Shown here in pieces: positions 15,943-23,458 of a stretch of DNA of 38,952 nucleotides. This stretch comes from JBBAGE01 sp041655055 (lineage in GTDB: Bacteria > Pseudomonadota > Alphaproteobacteria > Rhodobacterales > Rhodobacteraceae). The stretch covers positions 1 through 38,952 of the forward strand of contig JBBAGE010000005.1 in assembly GCA_041655055.1 (NCBI GenBank). The letters run 5' to 3'. The notes beneath the pieces were generated by a model, which was given only the letters and a program-made list of their open reading frames with translations, searched no databases and was not told the DNA's origin. The first letter of the stretch is position 1. Every line of letters starts with the position of its first letter. The translations under genes and the position numbers were made by a program.

Positions 15943-16505
15943 CCACGCTCCCGCGCGAGAATCCAGTCGTCTTCCGCCAGCAGCTCGGGCGCATCCTCCT
16001 GCCCGTTCACCCGCTTGGCAGCCGCCAAAGACAGGCGATATTCGCCCTCCATCGCCTGTTTCATGTCGAGGCTGCCGGTAATCTTCATCGCCACCTGAAG
16101 CGCGATGCGGCAGGCCAGCGCGTCGACAAACAGCGGGTCGAACAGCCCGGCATCCTCAATGCGGCGGATGTACAACAGGTTCAGCGGCCCGGCATGGCGC
16201 GCCATTATGGCCTGCCCTTCCAGCAGGTAATGCCGGTGCCATTCCACTTCCACGAACCGGATAAAATCCGCCGGCTTCTGAAAGGCCGTCCACCCGCCCC
16301 AGGCGGGCGCATCCACCAGCGCCGGCAATTGCACGCGATGGCGGGCAAAATCCCATGGATGATCGCGCAGCACAGCATCGCGCATATCGGCAAAACAGGC
16401 GTTAACCGCGCGCGCGGCGCGGCTGTCTTCTTCCAGCGAGTTTATCTCACCTTCGTCGCCCAGCTTTTCCAGCGCCAGATTGGCAATGCCGATGATCGAG
16501 GCCAT
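15939..16505 (-). CDS. Tail tubular protein A-like head-tail adaptor
   Basis: The 188-residue protein has the adaptor signature IANLALEKLGDEGEINSLEEDSRAAR, written here as IANLALEKLGD (7-17) followed by EEDSRAA, then AVLRDHPWDFARHR, seen in gp11-like proteins of T7-type tails. It binds under the portal and receives the tubular B protein. It is immediately upstream of tubular B, matching the usual podovirus order. Confidence 0.85.
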   Translation of the reverse strand: MASIIGIANLALEKLGDEGEINSLEEDSRAARAVNACFADMRDAVLRDHPWDFARHRVQLPALVDAPAWGGWTAFQKPADFIRFVEVEWHRHYLLEGQAIMARHAGPLNLLYIRRIEDAGLFDPLFVDALACRIALQVAMKITGSLDMKQAMEGEYRLSLAAAKRVNGQEDAPELLAEDDWILARERG

Positions 16506-16515
16506 GGCCGCGCCT

Positions 16516-16713
16516 TCAGGCCGGCGGCCAGGCGCCGCTGATCAGGCGCTTCTCGATTTCCGCCAGCATGCGCAGCGCATCGCCCCGGTCCATGCGGTCG
16601 GAAAAATCGAAGTTCACTTCCACGGCGTTGCCGCCGGAAATCGGCGTACCGGCCGATTCCACAATGTCGCGGGCCTTGCCGCCCATGGAAAGCGTGAATT
16701 TATGCTGCGGCAT
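16516..16713 (-). CDS. Stand-alone copy of a small virion domain
   Basis: The 65-residue protein contains GGNAVEVNFDFSDRM and ends KRLISGAWPPA. The same pattern (GGNAV-x-VNFDF-xx-RM, then KR-x-I-x-G-x-WP) forms the first 62 residues of the 674-residue fibre-like protein at 21201-23225, so both genes carry one homologous domain. It lies between the tail adaptor and a 151-residue putative decoration protein. A structural role on the capsid or connector is likely from context. Nothing catalytic is visible. Confidence 0.7.
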   Translation of the reverse strand: MPQHKFTLSMGGKARDIVESAGTPISGGNAVEVNFDFSDRMDRGDALRMLAEIEKRLISGAWPPA

Positions 16714-16736
16714 GCGTCATCCTCCCCAAAGGGAAT

Positions 16737-16758
16737 GCCGCCGGATCACTCCGGCGGC
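16737..16758 (-). terminator. Stable hairpin between two late genes
   Basis: GCCGCCGGA and TCCGGCGGC form a perfect nine-base-pair stem with a TCAC loop, located between the stop at 16765 and the start at 16713. On the transcribed strand it is followed by ATTCCCTTT and not a clean U tract, so it may be a partial terminator or mRNA-processing/stability element separating the capsid and tail parts of the operon. Confidence 0.45.
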
Positions 16759-16764
16759 ACCCGT

Positions 16765-17220
16765 TCACCGCGCCGAAGAGGCGTAGATGTCGATCACGAC
16801 CGTGCCCGCAGTGGGCAGGGTCGCGCTGGTAGTCAGATATACGCGGGTGGCCGCCTTCGACGGCTCCGCCTTCTGCGCCGCCGTCCGGCCGAACAGCGCC
16901 GGCTCTTCCACCGCCGTTGCCGTCGCCGCCGCCCGATATTGCCCGTTCTGGGCGTGGGCGGCGTCGGTGCCGATGGCGACTTGCGCCGCCGCCAGCGATA
17001 CGGTGGACGTCAGCACGCCATAGGCAAAGACGTAGCCGGCGGGGATCTGGGCCAGCAGCACGGCGTCGGCGTCGGTAATATTGCCATTGCCGGTCGCCGC
17101 CAGTTCGATCGTGGCGCGGAAGCGCTGCACAGCGCCACCCACCACAATGCCATCCGAACGCAGGCGGGGCGCGGTTCCGTCCGCCACCCCCACCAGCTCC
17201 AAAGGGTATTTCGTCGCCAT
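16765..17220 (-). CDS. Putative capsid decoration or head protein
   Basis: The 151-residue protein is rich in Ala, Thr, Val and Gly and looks mostly beta-stranded, with no charged clusters (ATRVYLTTSATLPTAGTVVIDIY near the end, positions about 122-145). It follows the major capsid gene at a 27-base gap. Position and composition suggest a small head or decoration protein. I do not recognise the family. Confidence 0.65.
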   Translation of the reverse strand: MATKYPLELVGVADGTAPRLRSDGIVVGGAVQRFRATIELAATGNGNITDADAVLLAQIPAGYVFAYGVLTSTVSLAAAQVAIGTDAAHAQNGQYRAAATATAVEEPALFGRTAAQKAEPSKAATRVYLTTSATLPTAGTVVIDIYASSAR

Positions 17221-17247
17221 ATCAATACTTCCTTATGATCAGGGGTT

Positions 17248-18174
17248 TCAGGCGGGTTCGACGCACAGCACCTGTCCGCACTTGCCTTCCTGCGTGCGGG
17301 TGCCGGTCTGGCAGTTGCGGGCATATACCTGAATGGCATAGTGCAGGTCGGCACGCTCGCTGATGCGGGCGAAATATTCCTCCCATGTCACCATCGCCAT
17401 GCCGGTCCGCACCCAGAAGGGCACGCGCCGATAGCCATTGCCATCCAGCGTCATGGCGGCGATTTCCGGCCCGACGGTCGATTCATCGCCGAATTCCATC
17501 TCGATGAAATTGAAGCCCAGCAAGCGGGTCAGCTTGCCGTCGCGCAAAACCGGCGCATCGGTGCGGTTGAAATCGGCCGATGTCATTTCGATTTCGGCCT
17601 GCAGGTCGGCGATCTGCTCGGCGTTCAGCGCCATATAGGCTTCTTCGAACGACAGATCGACATGGTTCTGCCGCAGGATTTTTTGTGCCGCCCGCAGCTT
17701 GTCGACATTCATGCCGGTGGCTTGCGCCGCGCCGACATTCGCCGCCACGATGTTGTTGGCGTCGAAGTTCACCAGCGTGGTGCCGGTCTTGCCCGTATGG
17801 TTGGCGCCATAAAAGCCTTCCAGAAAGGCGACATCCTTGGCGCGGGCCAGCGTCGCCGCCCCCGTCATGGTATAGCCGCCCTGCAGGTCGATCAGCGCTT
17901 CCAGCCGATCGGTGGAATCGACGCCGCGCTCAAAGGTATATTCCTCGGTGCGGGGCGCCCAGCGTCGTTCGAACTCCCCATTTTTCAGATTGGTGGGCTG
18001 GAAGCGCGTGGTCTTCCGCCCCGGCAAGGCCGAACCGACGATATTGGTCACTTCGGTCATTTCGCCGCTGCCGGATTGCTGCACGGCATAGGGGGCGAGC
18101 TTCGGCTGCGTCTGTTGCAGCGCCAGCTCAAGATTGTTCGTGAATTTTACGGTCGGAACCGTCAGGATCGACAT
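17248..18174 (-). CDS. Major capsid protein
   Basis: The 308-residue protein has the length and character of a podovirus HK97-fold capsid protein: an N-terminal extended arm, a helical middle (AEQIADLQAEIEMTSADF), and late segments DGNGYRRVPFWVRTGM and a tail with two cysteines. It follows the scaffold gene and precedes small head proteins. ATG 18174 was chosen because it has AAGGAC upstream and the MSILTVPTVKF start is typical; the 53 residues upstream come from the intergenic hairpin region. The large gap before it (18175-18403) is unusual in this tightly packed operon and may allow separate, higher expression. Confidence 0.85.
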   Translation of the reverse strand: MSILTVPTVKFTNNLELALQQTQPKLAPYAVQQSGSGEMTEVTNIVGSALPGRKTTRFQPTNLKNGEFERRWAPRTEEYTFERGVDSTDRLEALIDLQGGYTMTGAATLARAKDVAFLEGFYGANHTGKTGTTLVNFDANNIVAANVGAAQATGMNVDKLRAAQKILRQNHVDLSFEEAYMALNAEQIADLQAEIEMTSADFNRTDAPVLRDGKLTRLLGFNFIEMEFGDESTVGPEIAAMTLDGNGYRRVPFWVRTGMAMVTWEEYFARISERADLHYAIQVYARNCQTGTRTQEGKCGQVLCVEPA

Positions 18175-18292
18175 ATCAAGTCCTTTGCTCAAATCTTTCA
18201 AGCAGAGGGCTTGTCCGGTGCTCCGGGGCCTTCCTGTCGTTTTACGCCCGCATCGGCGGGCCGCATCCGCAGCCAGGGCCGGGGGAAGGGCC

Positions 18293-18323
18293 GCTGCCGC
18301 GCGCGAGGGTTGTGCGCGGCAGC
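18293..18323. other. Ten-base-pair hairpin in the capsid leader
   Basis: GCTGCCGCGC (18293-18302) and GCGCGGCAGC (18314-18323) are perfect inverted repeats around an 11-base loop. It lies in the 229-base gap upstream of the major capsid gene and would be in its 5' leader. No U tract follows on either strand, so an RNA processing or stability role is more likely than termination. Confidence 0.45.
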
Positions 18324-18369
18324 GATAAACCAACCTTGTCCGGTCTTCTGGCTACGACACACACCACAA

Positions 18370-18396
18370 AAGGGGGGGCACAGCGCAACCCCCCTT
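18370..18396 (-). terminator. Possible terminator after scaffold gene
   Basis: On the transcribed minus strand AAGGGGGG and CCCCCCTT pair as an eight-base-pair stem with an 11-base loop, followed by TTTTGTGG, seven bases after the scaffold stop. This resembles a leaky Rho-independent terminator or attenuator. It would reduce read-through from scaffold to capsid, or mark an mRNA end, leaving a separate capsid message. Confidence 0.5.
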
Positions 18397-18403
18397 CCTG
18401 AAA

Positions 18404-19297
18404 TTATTTGCCGTATCGCCTTTCCAGCGCGGCTGCTTCCACTTCCATAATGGCTTCCCACTCCGCCTTCAGGCCGGGGTCGCCGGCGCGCAGCTTTTCC
18501 GAAAGCTCGCGCGAGGAAAGGATTTCGGCTTTCCGCGTCGCCAACTGCTCGGGCGTGCGCCCCGGCTGGCCGCCGCCATCGCCGGGCATGCCATTGTCTT
18601 CCGCCGTCGCGCGGCCGATCCTCGCCATCAACTGCATGGTTTTCGCCAGACCATAGCCCTGGCTCATGGCGTTCAGATCGTCGGGCGTCAGGCCGTGCAT
18701 CTCCATGGCACGGCGGCTCAGTTCCATGTTCGCCTTATATTCGCCCTGCCACACGCCCTGCAGCTCTTTCGCCGCCGCTTCGGCATTGGCGTTGGCCTCG
18801 GCCGCCGTGGTGCCTTCGAACCATTCCACCAGCCCTTGCGCCGCATGCGGCGGCAGGCCCAGTGCATGCGCCTGCTCGCGAAACGCCTTAACGAATCCTT
18901 CGTCATAGCCAGCGGCCAGCTTCAGCTCATAGCCATCCGGCGTGTCGGGGCGGCCCAGCGCTTTCGCCAGCGTGTCCCAGCCTTCCTTGTCATCCGCGCC
19001 CTTGGGCAGCGGCACGCGGTCCGATCCCAGCTTGCTTTCCAGCGATCGCGCCGATTTGATCAGATCGCCAAAGCCGCCGAACTTCTTGTTCGCCAGCCAC
19101 TCCGCATCCGAAATGCCATCGGCGGGCTTTTCGGCCGATACGCCAAAGCCCTCGCCTTCCCACCATGCGGGCGCACCCGCCGCATCTCCCGCCGGCGGCG
19201 TATCCGCCGGGCCGCCGCCGCCATCGCCCGCAAACAGCGCCGCCGCGCCTTCCGGGGCAGGGGCGGGCGCGCTGCCTTCACCTTCAGCCAAAGTCAT
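18404..19297 (-). CDS. Scaffolding protein
   Basis: The 297-residue acidic protein is rich in Ala, Gly and Glu, with a disordered Pro/Gly N-terminus (about 5-45), helical central parts (ELKLAAGYDEGFVKAFREQA) and a charged helical C-terminus (KAEWEAIMEVEAAALERRYGK, last 21 positions), the expected capsid-binding end. It lies just upstream of the major capsid gene, as scaffolds do. ATG 19297 was chosen over a TTG six bases earlier because AGGAGG is optimally spaced from it. It overlaps the Bbp19-family gene by 14 bases. Confidence 0.8.
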   Translation of the reverse strand: MTLAEGEGSAPAPAPEGAAALFAGDGGGGPADTPPAGDAAGAPAWWEGEGFGVSAEKPADGISDAEWLANKKFGGFGDLIKSARSLESKLGSDRVPLPKGADDKEGWDTLAKALGRPDTPDGYELKLAAGYDEGFVKAFREQAHALGLPPHAAQGLVEWFEGTTAAEANANAEAAAKELQGVWQGEYKANMELSRRAMEMHGLTPDDLNAMSQGYGLAKTMQLMARIGRATAEDNGMPGDGGGQPGRTPEQLATRKAEILSSRELSEKLRAGDPGLKAEWEAIMEVEAAALERRYGK

Positions 19298-19580
19298 CTT
19301 CAATATCCTCCTTGATGTCCGCTATCTGACTATCCGTCAGGTTGATGAATTGATGGATGCGCAGCCACACTTCGCGCCGGCCCTCGCGCAACGCATGCAC
19401 GCGCGGGTCGGCGTCGAATGTCGGATATTCGGCGTGGCAAAAGCGTTTCAGATCGGCCAGCGCTGTGCGCTGCGCCGGCGTCATGTTGCCGCCCGTGCCG
19501 AACAATTCCCGATAGGCCGCGCGCCGCCGGCGCATCAGCCGCACGCGCACCGTTTGCAGCATCCGCCGAAAATCAGACAC
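19284..19580 (-). CDS. Bbp19-family phage protein
   Basis: The protein, 98 residues from GTG 19580, contains ALADLKRFCHAEYPTF, then DPR..ALREGRREVWLRI, the pattern known from Bordetella phage BPP-1 protein Bbp19 and its relatives, which occur next to the portal gene. It is basic at the N-terminus (RRMLQTVRVRLMRRRRAAY). The function is unknown; context suggests a role in head assembly or portal incorporation. The GTG start overlaps the portal stop; an in-frame ATG at 19562 is the alternative. Confidence 0.7.
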   Translation of the reverse strand: MSDFRRMLQTVRVRLMRRRRAAYRELFGTGGNMTPAQRTALADLKRFCHAEYPTFDADPRVHALREGRREVWLRIHQFINLTDSQIADIKEDIEDDFG

Positions 19581-21204
19581 CGGCCGCCCCCGACATCTCC
19601 TGCAACTGGGCAAACTTCGCCGCCGCGTCGCCAGCGATCGAAGCGCCTTCCAGCATCTGCATCGCCTGCTGCTGTTCGGCCTGGGCGGCGCGTTCGGCTT
19701 CGCGCTGCGCCGGGTCTTTCATCCACAATTGCGGCACGCCGCTGTCTTCGGCCAGGCCGCGCACGGCCGCCGGCAGATCGAATTCATCCCACACTTCCGG
19801 CTTCGCCGCCGCGATCGGGGCCACAGCCTCCACCGTGCGCAGGAATCCGATGGACCGTTCCGACCGCGCCGCGCGCTGCAACGGGTTTTCATAGCCGATG
19901 CGATACTCGCCTTCGGCTTCCACCAGCTCGGGCGGCATCGGCGGCAAGCGTCCGGCGCGGGCCAGCAGGTCGATTTCGCGCTCGATCATCGGCCCCAGCG
20001 TTTCGCCCTCGATCATCCCCGCCGCCGGCGACAGCAACGCACCCTTTTCGCGGGCGCGTTCCAGAACTTCGGTCGCCGTCATGCGGTCGGGCGTATCGGT
20101 CAGGATGGAAAACAGCGGCACGAGGAATGCGCGCTCCACCACTTCGCGCGCCGCCTGCACCATCTCCATGCCGACATTGATCGAACCGCCGGTATGCAAG
20201 GGCTGCACCATCTGCCGCCCCTGATGATCCAGCCCGCCGATGTTGATGGCGTCCGGCTTCAGCGAAACCTTCGTCAACACGCCATCGTCATGCACCAGCA
20301 GCGGCGGCGAGGTGGCGCGATGCGCGGCGCGCAGCAATGTCTTCTGCATCTCGTTGGCCATCTTGATGTCGGGCAACACCTGCATGGCGGGCGACCGGCC
20401 ATATTTGGCATTCGAAAGCGCGGTGAAGCGCGACACCAGCAACGGCATCGAATGGAATCCGCCGCGCCGCACAATCTCGCTGTCCGAAACCGATACGACG
20501 ATGCTTTCATAGCGCATGCCGCGCGCATCCATGCGCGATGGATCGACATTGGCGCGCGGGCGAATGCAATGGATGAATTCGAATTCGCGATGGCTCTGAT
20601 TGCTGGAAATCGCATCGCGCACCTGCCGGGGCAGGGCCGTCTTGCCCCAGCGCTCCCCCCACTTGCGGGCGGCCAGGCGCGCCCGGCGATAGACGGTATT
20701 CACCCGCCCATGCTCGTCTTCTTCTATGCAGATTTCCGAGACATGGACATTGCGATACACCAGCCCGCCGCCGACGATCTCATCCACCCACATCGCCGCC
20801 GGGCCAAACAGCCCCATGGAAAGCAGGCCGTTGTAAAACTGGTTGGCGAAGTTCGCGCGCGGCGAATAGCGATGATAGAACAGGATATCGCGCACCTGCT
20901 CGAAATACAGCTTCACGCGCGGGCTTTCGTCCAGCTCGGGAATCCCGCTGCGCAGATTGTGCCACTTCTTTTCGCGCGGGGTAATCATGTCCATGATCGC
21001 GGCGGCGAAACTGGTCGACGCCAGCGCCGCCGTCGAATCGAACTGCTTGTCCGTCCGCGCCGCCCCCGGCGTCAAAACCGTGTTGAACACCGCCAGATCG
21101 GGGCAGCAGCGCTCGGCAATCTGCTGCCACCGCGTATCATAATTCGCCCGCTCCGACGCCAGCCGCGACTGTTCGGCGATAATCTGTTTTGCCAGATCGG
21201 TCAT
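19573..21204 (-). CDS. Portal (head-to-tail connector) protein
   Basis: The 543-residue protein has the podovirus connector signature: an N-terminal helical part (RWQQIAERCCPDL, DSTAALAS), then a central wing domain, AMQVLPDIKMANEMQKTLLRA in the middle (about 280-300), and PDRMTATEVLERAREKG at about 380-400. The twelve-subunit ring would form the DNA entry vertex. The gene sits downstream of the fibre-like gene and its start overlaps that gene's stop by four bases. Confidence 0.9.
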   Translation of the reverse strand: MTDLAKQIIAEQSRLASERANYDTRWQQIAERCCPDLAVFNTVLTPGAARTDKQFDSTAALASTSFAAAIMDMITPREKKWHNLRSGIPELDESPRVKLYFEQVRDILFYHRYSPRANFANQFYNGLLSMGLFGPAAMWVDEIVGGGLVYRNVHVSEICIEEDEHGRVNTVYRRARLAARKWGERWGKTALPRQVRDAISSNQSHREFEFIHCIRPRANVDPSRMDARGMRYESIVVSVSDSEIVRRGGFHSMPLLVSRFTALSNAKYGRSPAMQVLPDIKMANEMQKTLLRAAHRATSPPLLVHDDGVLTKVSLKPDAINIGGLDHQGRQMVQPLHTGGSINVGMEMVQAAREVVERAFLVPLFSILTDTPDRMTATEVLERAREKGALLSPAAGMIEGETLGPMIEREIDLLARAGRLPPMPPELVEAEGEYRIGYENPLQRAARSERSIGFLRTVEAVAPIAAAKPEVWDEFDLPAAVRGLAEDSGVPQLWMKDPAQREAERAAQAEQQQAMQMLEGASIAGDAAAKFAQLQEMSGAAGV

Positions 21205-23225
21205 GCCGCCAGCACCCCGATACCGAAGCTCTGCACATGGAAGCGCGTGCTGGCACTACCCCCGACGAGCCGCACCCCGCCCTTGCCGGGTGCGTACGGA
21301 GCGGTGAGGGTCGCACTGACGACTTCGACGCCATCCACCAGGCCGCGCATCGTCTGCCCTTCGGCAATCAACATGAGAACCTTGTACGTGCCGGACCGCC
21401 ACGCCATGACGTGGGAGGCCAGAACCGTCGCGCTACCGCCGACGAACTCGTACAGGTAGAAACCGCCACCATCCGGCCCGTTGGCATTGTAGCCGAACTG
21501 GATGAAGTTCTGCGCCTCATCGTCCGAACGCAACACCAGATAACCGCCGCCGGAGATCGTCCGCCCGAACATATAGGCGTAGATCGCTATATCCTGTGGC
21601 AGATTCTCGTCGATCAGCGCCACGCTTGTTCCGCTCGAGTACAGCCGCTGGCTGGCGATCGTCATCTCGCCTACAGGCTCGATCCATGGCCCGCCGATAT
21701 TCGGCGTGTGGTTCGCCAGCAGCGTGCCGTCCGTCTCGTCGAACGTGTCGTAGTCCGACATCACGGCGGGCGGATTGCGGACGTTCGGGAAAAACGCATA
21801 GTTCGCGGGGTCGGTGCCCATCGCGGTAAAGGCGTCGATGTCGAAATTCGTATAGCCGAGGTAGCGGCTGCCGAATGATTGCACCATCGCCGCGCCGGCC
21901 ATACCGCGCACCGCGACCGGTCGCGCCAGCCGCAGGGTGCTATCGCCTAGTGCGGTTTTCACCCACGGCGTTGCCGCGTTCGGCCGGGTCCAGTGCGCCA
22001 GCGTATAGACCAAATCCTGCGCGTCGTAGGTAAGCCACAGCGTCGTGGCATCCGCGCCGCTGCCGACCAGCTCGCCACCGGCGAAATATGCACTCACATC
22101 ATAGAATGCGCTGTTCGCGCTCACATCCAGCGCCTCATGCGTCCAGTCGGCAGGGTTCAGGCGGTCCGTGCCGGTCAGCCGCGCCAGATGGTATGCATAT
22201 GGAGCCGCCGCGCCCTCCGCGCCGATGGCGAACACGCCATAGAGGAACTGCGTGCAGTCCTCATTCACCGAGAGCACGCGGGCGGATGTTCCGGGTTCGG
22301 GCGTGTAGAGAACAGGCGCCTGATTGATGTCCACCGCCGGCGCGGCCAGCGGGTTCCCCTTTTCCGCCACCATGATCTTGCCGCGGTTGGGATTATCCTG
22401 CGTCGGGTGATCCCACAGGATCGCCGCCCATGCCGCGCCGGTGGAGCGCGCCGCCTGATAGGATTGCGCTTCTGAATCCATCATGGTCACAGCGCTGCCC
22501 CACGCGGCAGGGTCGCCGCCGGCCGTGTTCTGCCAGCCTGCCCATCTATACGAGCCGCTTCGGCAAAATGCGTAGATCGACGATCCGATGACGATAAACT
22601 GCACATAGGTTGCCGCGCTGGTGGTCGGCAGCGTCACAAACTCACCCAGATTCGCCGGGTTGGTATCCGTCGACCAGCCCATTTTGATGGCCGACTGGTC
22701 GTTGTGGCCCGCGACGCCGACGATCAGCCGACCGTCGTGGATCACCACGGCGGGCGCGTTGTGATCGTCGGCGATGTAGCCGGTATTCACCAGGTGGCGG
22801 GTGAGGTACGCGCCTGTCGAGCCGTCGAACTCCAGAACCCATTGCGCGCCGGCGTCGCCGGTTTCCGGCTTGATGCTGACGGCCCCCTTGTAAATACGAT
22901 CGCGCACAGAGTCGTACACGGCCTGTTCGACGATATGCCACGACCAGCCGGCGTCCAGAGCCACGCGCTGGTTCAGCAGGGCGATGTCGCCCGGCTCCGG
23001 CTCGGGATCGGGATCGGGATCTGGCACAGCTTCACCCGCCGGCCAGTCGCCCCGGATGATCTGGCGCTTCACGGCGCGCACCAGCCGCACCGCCTGGGAT
23101 TTGCCCATGCGGCCGTCGAAATCGAAGTTCACCGCCACGGCATTGCCACCGGGCAAGGTGTCACCTTCCACGATCGCCATGGTGGAGGGGGAGGCGCCCA
23201 TCGCCAGCCGGAATTTAATCGCCAT
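21201..23225 (-). CDS. Fibre-like virion protein with duplicated N-terminal domain
   Basis: The 674-residue protein has three parts. Residues 1-62 repeat the domain of the 65-residue protein at 16516-16713 (GGNAVAVNFDFDGRM... KRQIIRGDWP). Residues 67-80 are an acidic Pro linker (PDPDPDPEPEPGD). From 85 on the protein is beta-rich with many Trp, Tyr and Gly residues, resembling a propeller or lectin-like receptor-binding module, and it ends with a jelly-roll-like stretch. A head fibre or decoration spike is the best inference. Tyrosine is often TAC here whereas neighbouring late genes mainly use TAT, suggesting that the large module was acquired. It sits between a small protein and the portal. 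Confidence 0.65.
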   Translation of the reverse strand: MAIKFRLAMGASPSTMAIVEGDTLPGGNAVAVNFDFDGRMGKSQAVRLVRAVKRQIIRGDWPAGEAVPDPDPDPEPEPGDIALLNQRVALDAGWSWHIVEQAVYDSVRDRIYKGAVSIKPETGDAGAQWVLEFDGSTGAYLTRHLVNTGYIADDHNAPAVVIHDGRLIVGVAGHNDQSAIKMGWSTDTNPANLGEFVTLPTTSAATYVQFIVIGSSIYAFCRSGSYRWAGWQNTAGGDPAAWGSAVTMMDSEAQSYQAARSTGAAWAAILWDHPTQDNPNRGKIMVAEKGNPLAAPAVDINQAPVLYTPEPGTSARVLSVNEDCTQFLYGVFAIGAEGAAAPYAYHLARLTGTDRLNPADWTHEALDVSANSAFYDVSAYFAGGELVGSGADATTLWLTYDAQDLVYTLAHWTRPNAATPWVKTALGDSTLRLARPVAVRGMAGAAMVQSFGSRYLGYTNFDIDAFTAMGTDPANYAFFPNVRNPPAVMSDYDTFDETDGTLLANHTPNIGGPWIEPVGEMTIASQRLYSSGTSVALIDENLPQDIAIYAYMFGRTISGGGYLVLRSDDEAQNFIQFGYNANGPDGGGFYLYEFVGGSATVLASHVMAWRSGTYKVLMLIAEGQTMRGLVDGVEVVSATLTAPYAPGKGGVRLVGGSASTRFHVQSFGIGVLAA

Positions 23226-23227
23226 CG

Positions 23228-23458
23228 CTATTCTCCCGTCAGTTGCTTGGGCGCCTGCGTCGCCGCTTCGGCGCCGGCCGTTCCCAACAGCTCATTCGCG
23301 CCGCCACCGCGCCGGCGGCGCAGACGGCGCATTTCCCCGGTGGCGATTTCGACATCATCGCGGGTGGGCGTCGGCGCCACATCGGGCATCTGCGGGGTGG
23401 AAAACAGGCTGCCGATCGCCCGGAAGGGCGCGGCTACCGCCCGGCCAACGCCGCTCAT
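23228..23458 (-). CDS. Small basic phage protein next to the large terminase
   Basis: The 76-residue protein has a weakly hydrophobic N-terminus, a Pro-rich segment (PQMPDVAPTPTRDD), then an arginine cluster (MRRLRRRRGGG) and ANELLGTAG. A Pro-rich segment followed by a basic cluster and a short LLG/ILTG tail is common in small proteins encoded between terminase and portal genes in podoviruses. The function is unknown. It overlaps the large terminase stop by four bases. Confidence 0.65.
   Translation of the reverse strand: MSGVGRAVAAPFRAIGSLFSTPQMPDVAPTPTRDDVEIATGEMRRLRRRRGGGANELLGTAGAEAATQAPKQLTGE

Noticed and set aside
19284..21204. Diversity-generating retroelement as in BPP-1, suggested by the Bbp19-type gene
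   Set aside because: No reverse transcriptase gene and no template/variable repeat pair were seen in the window.
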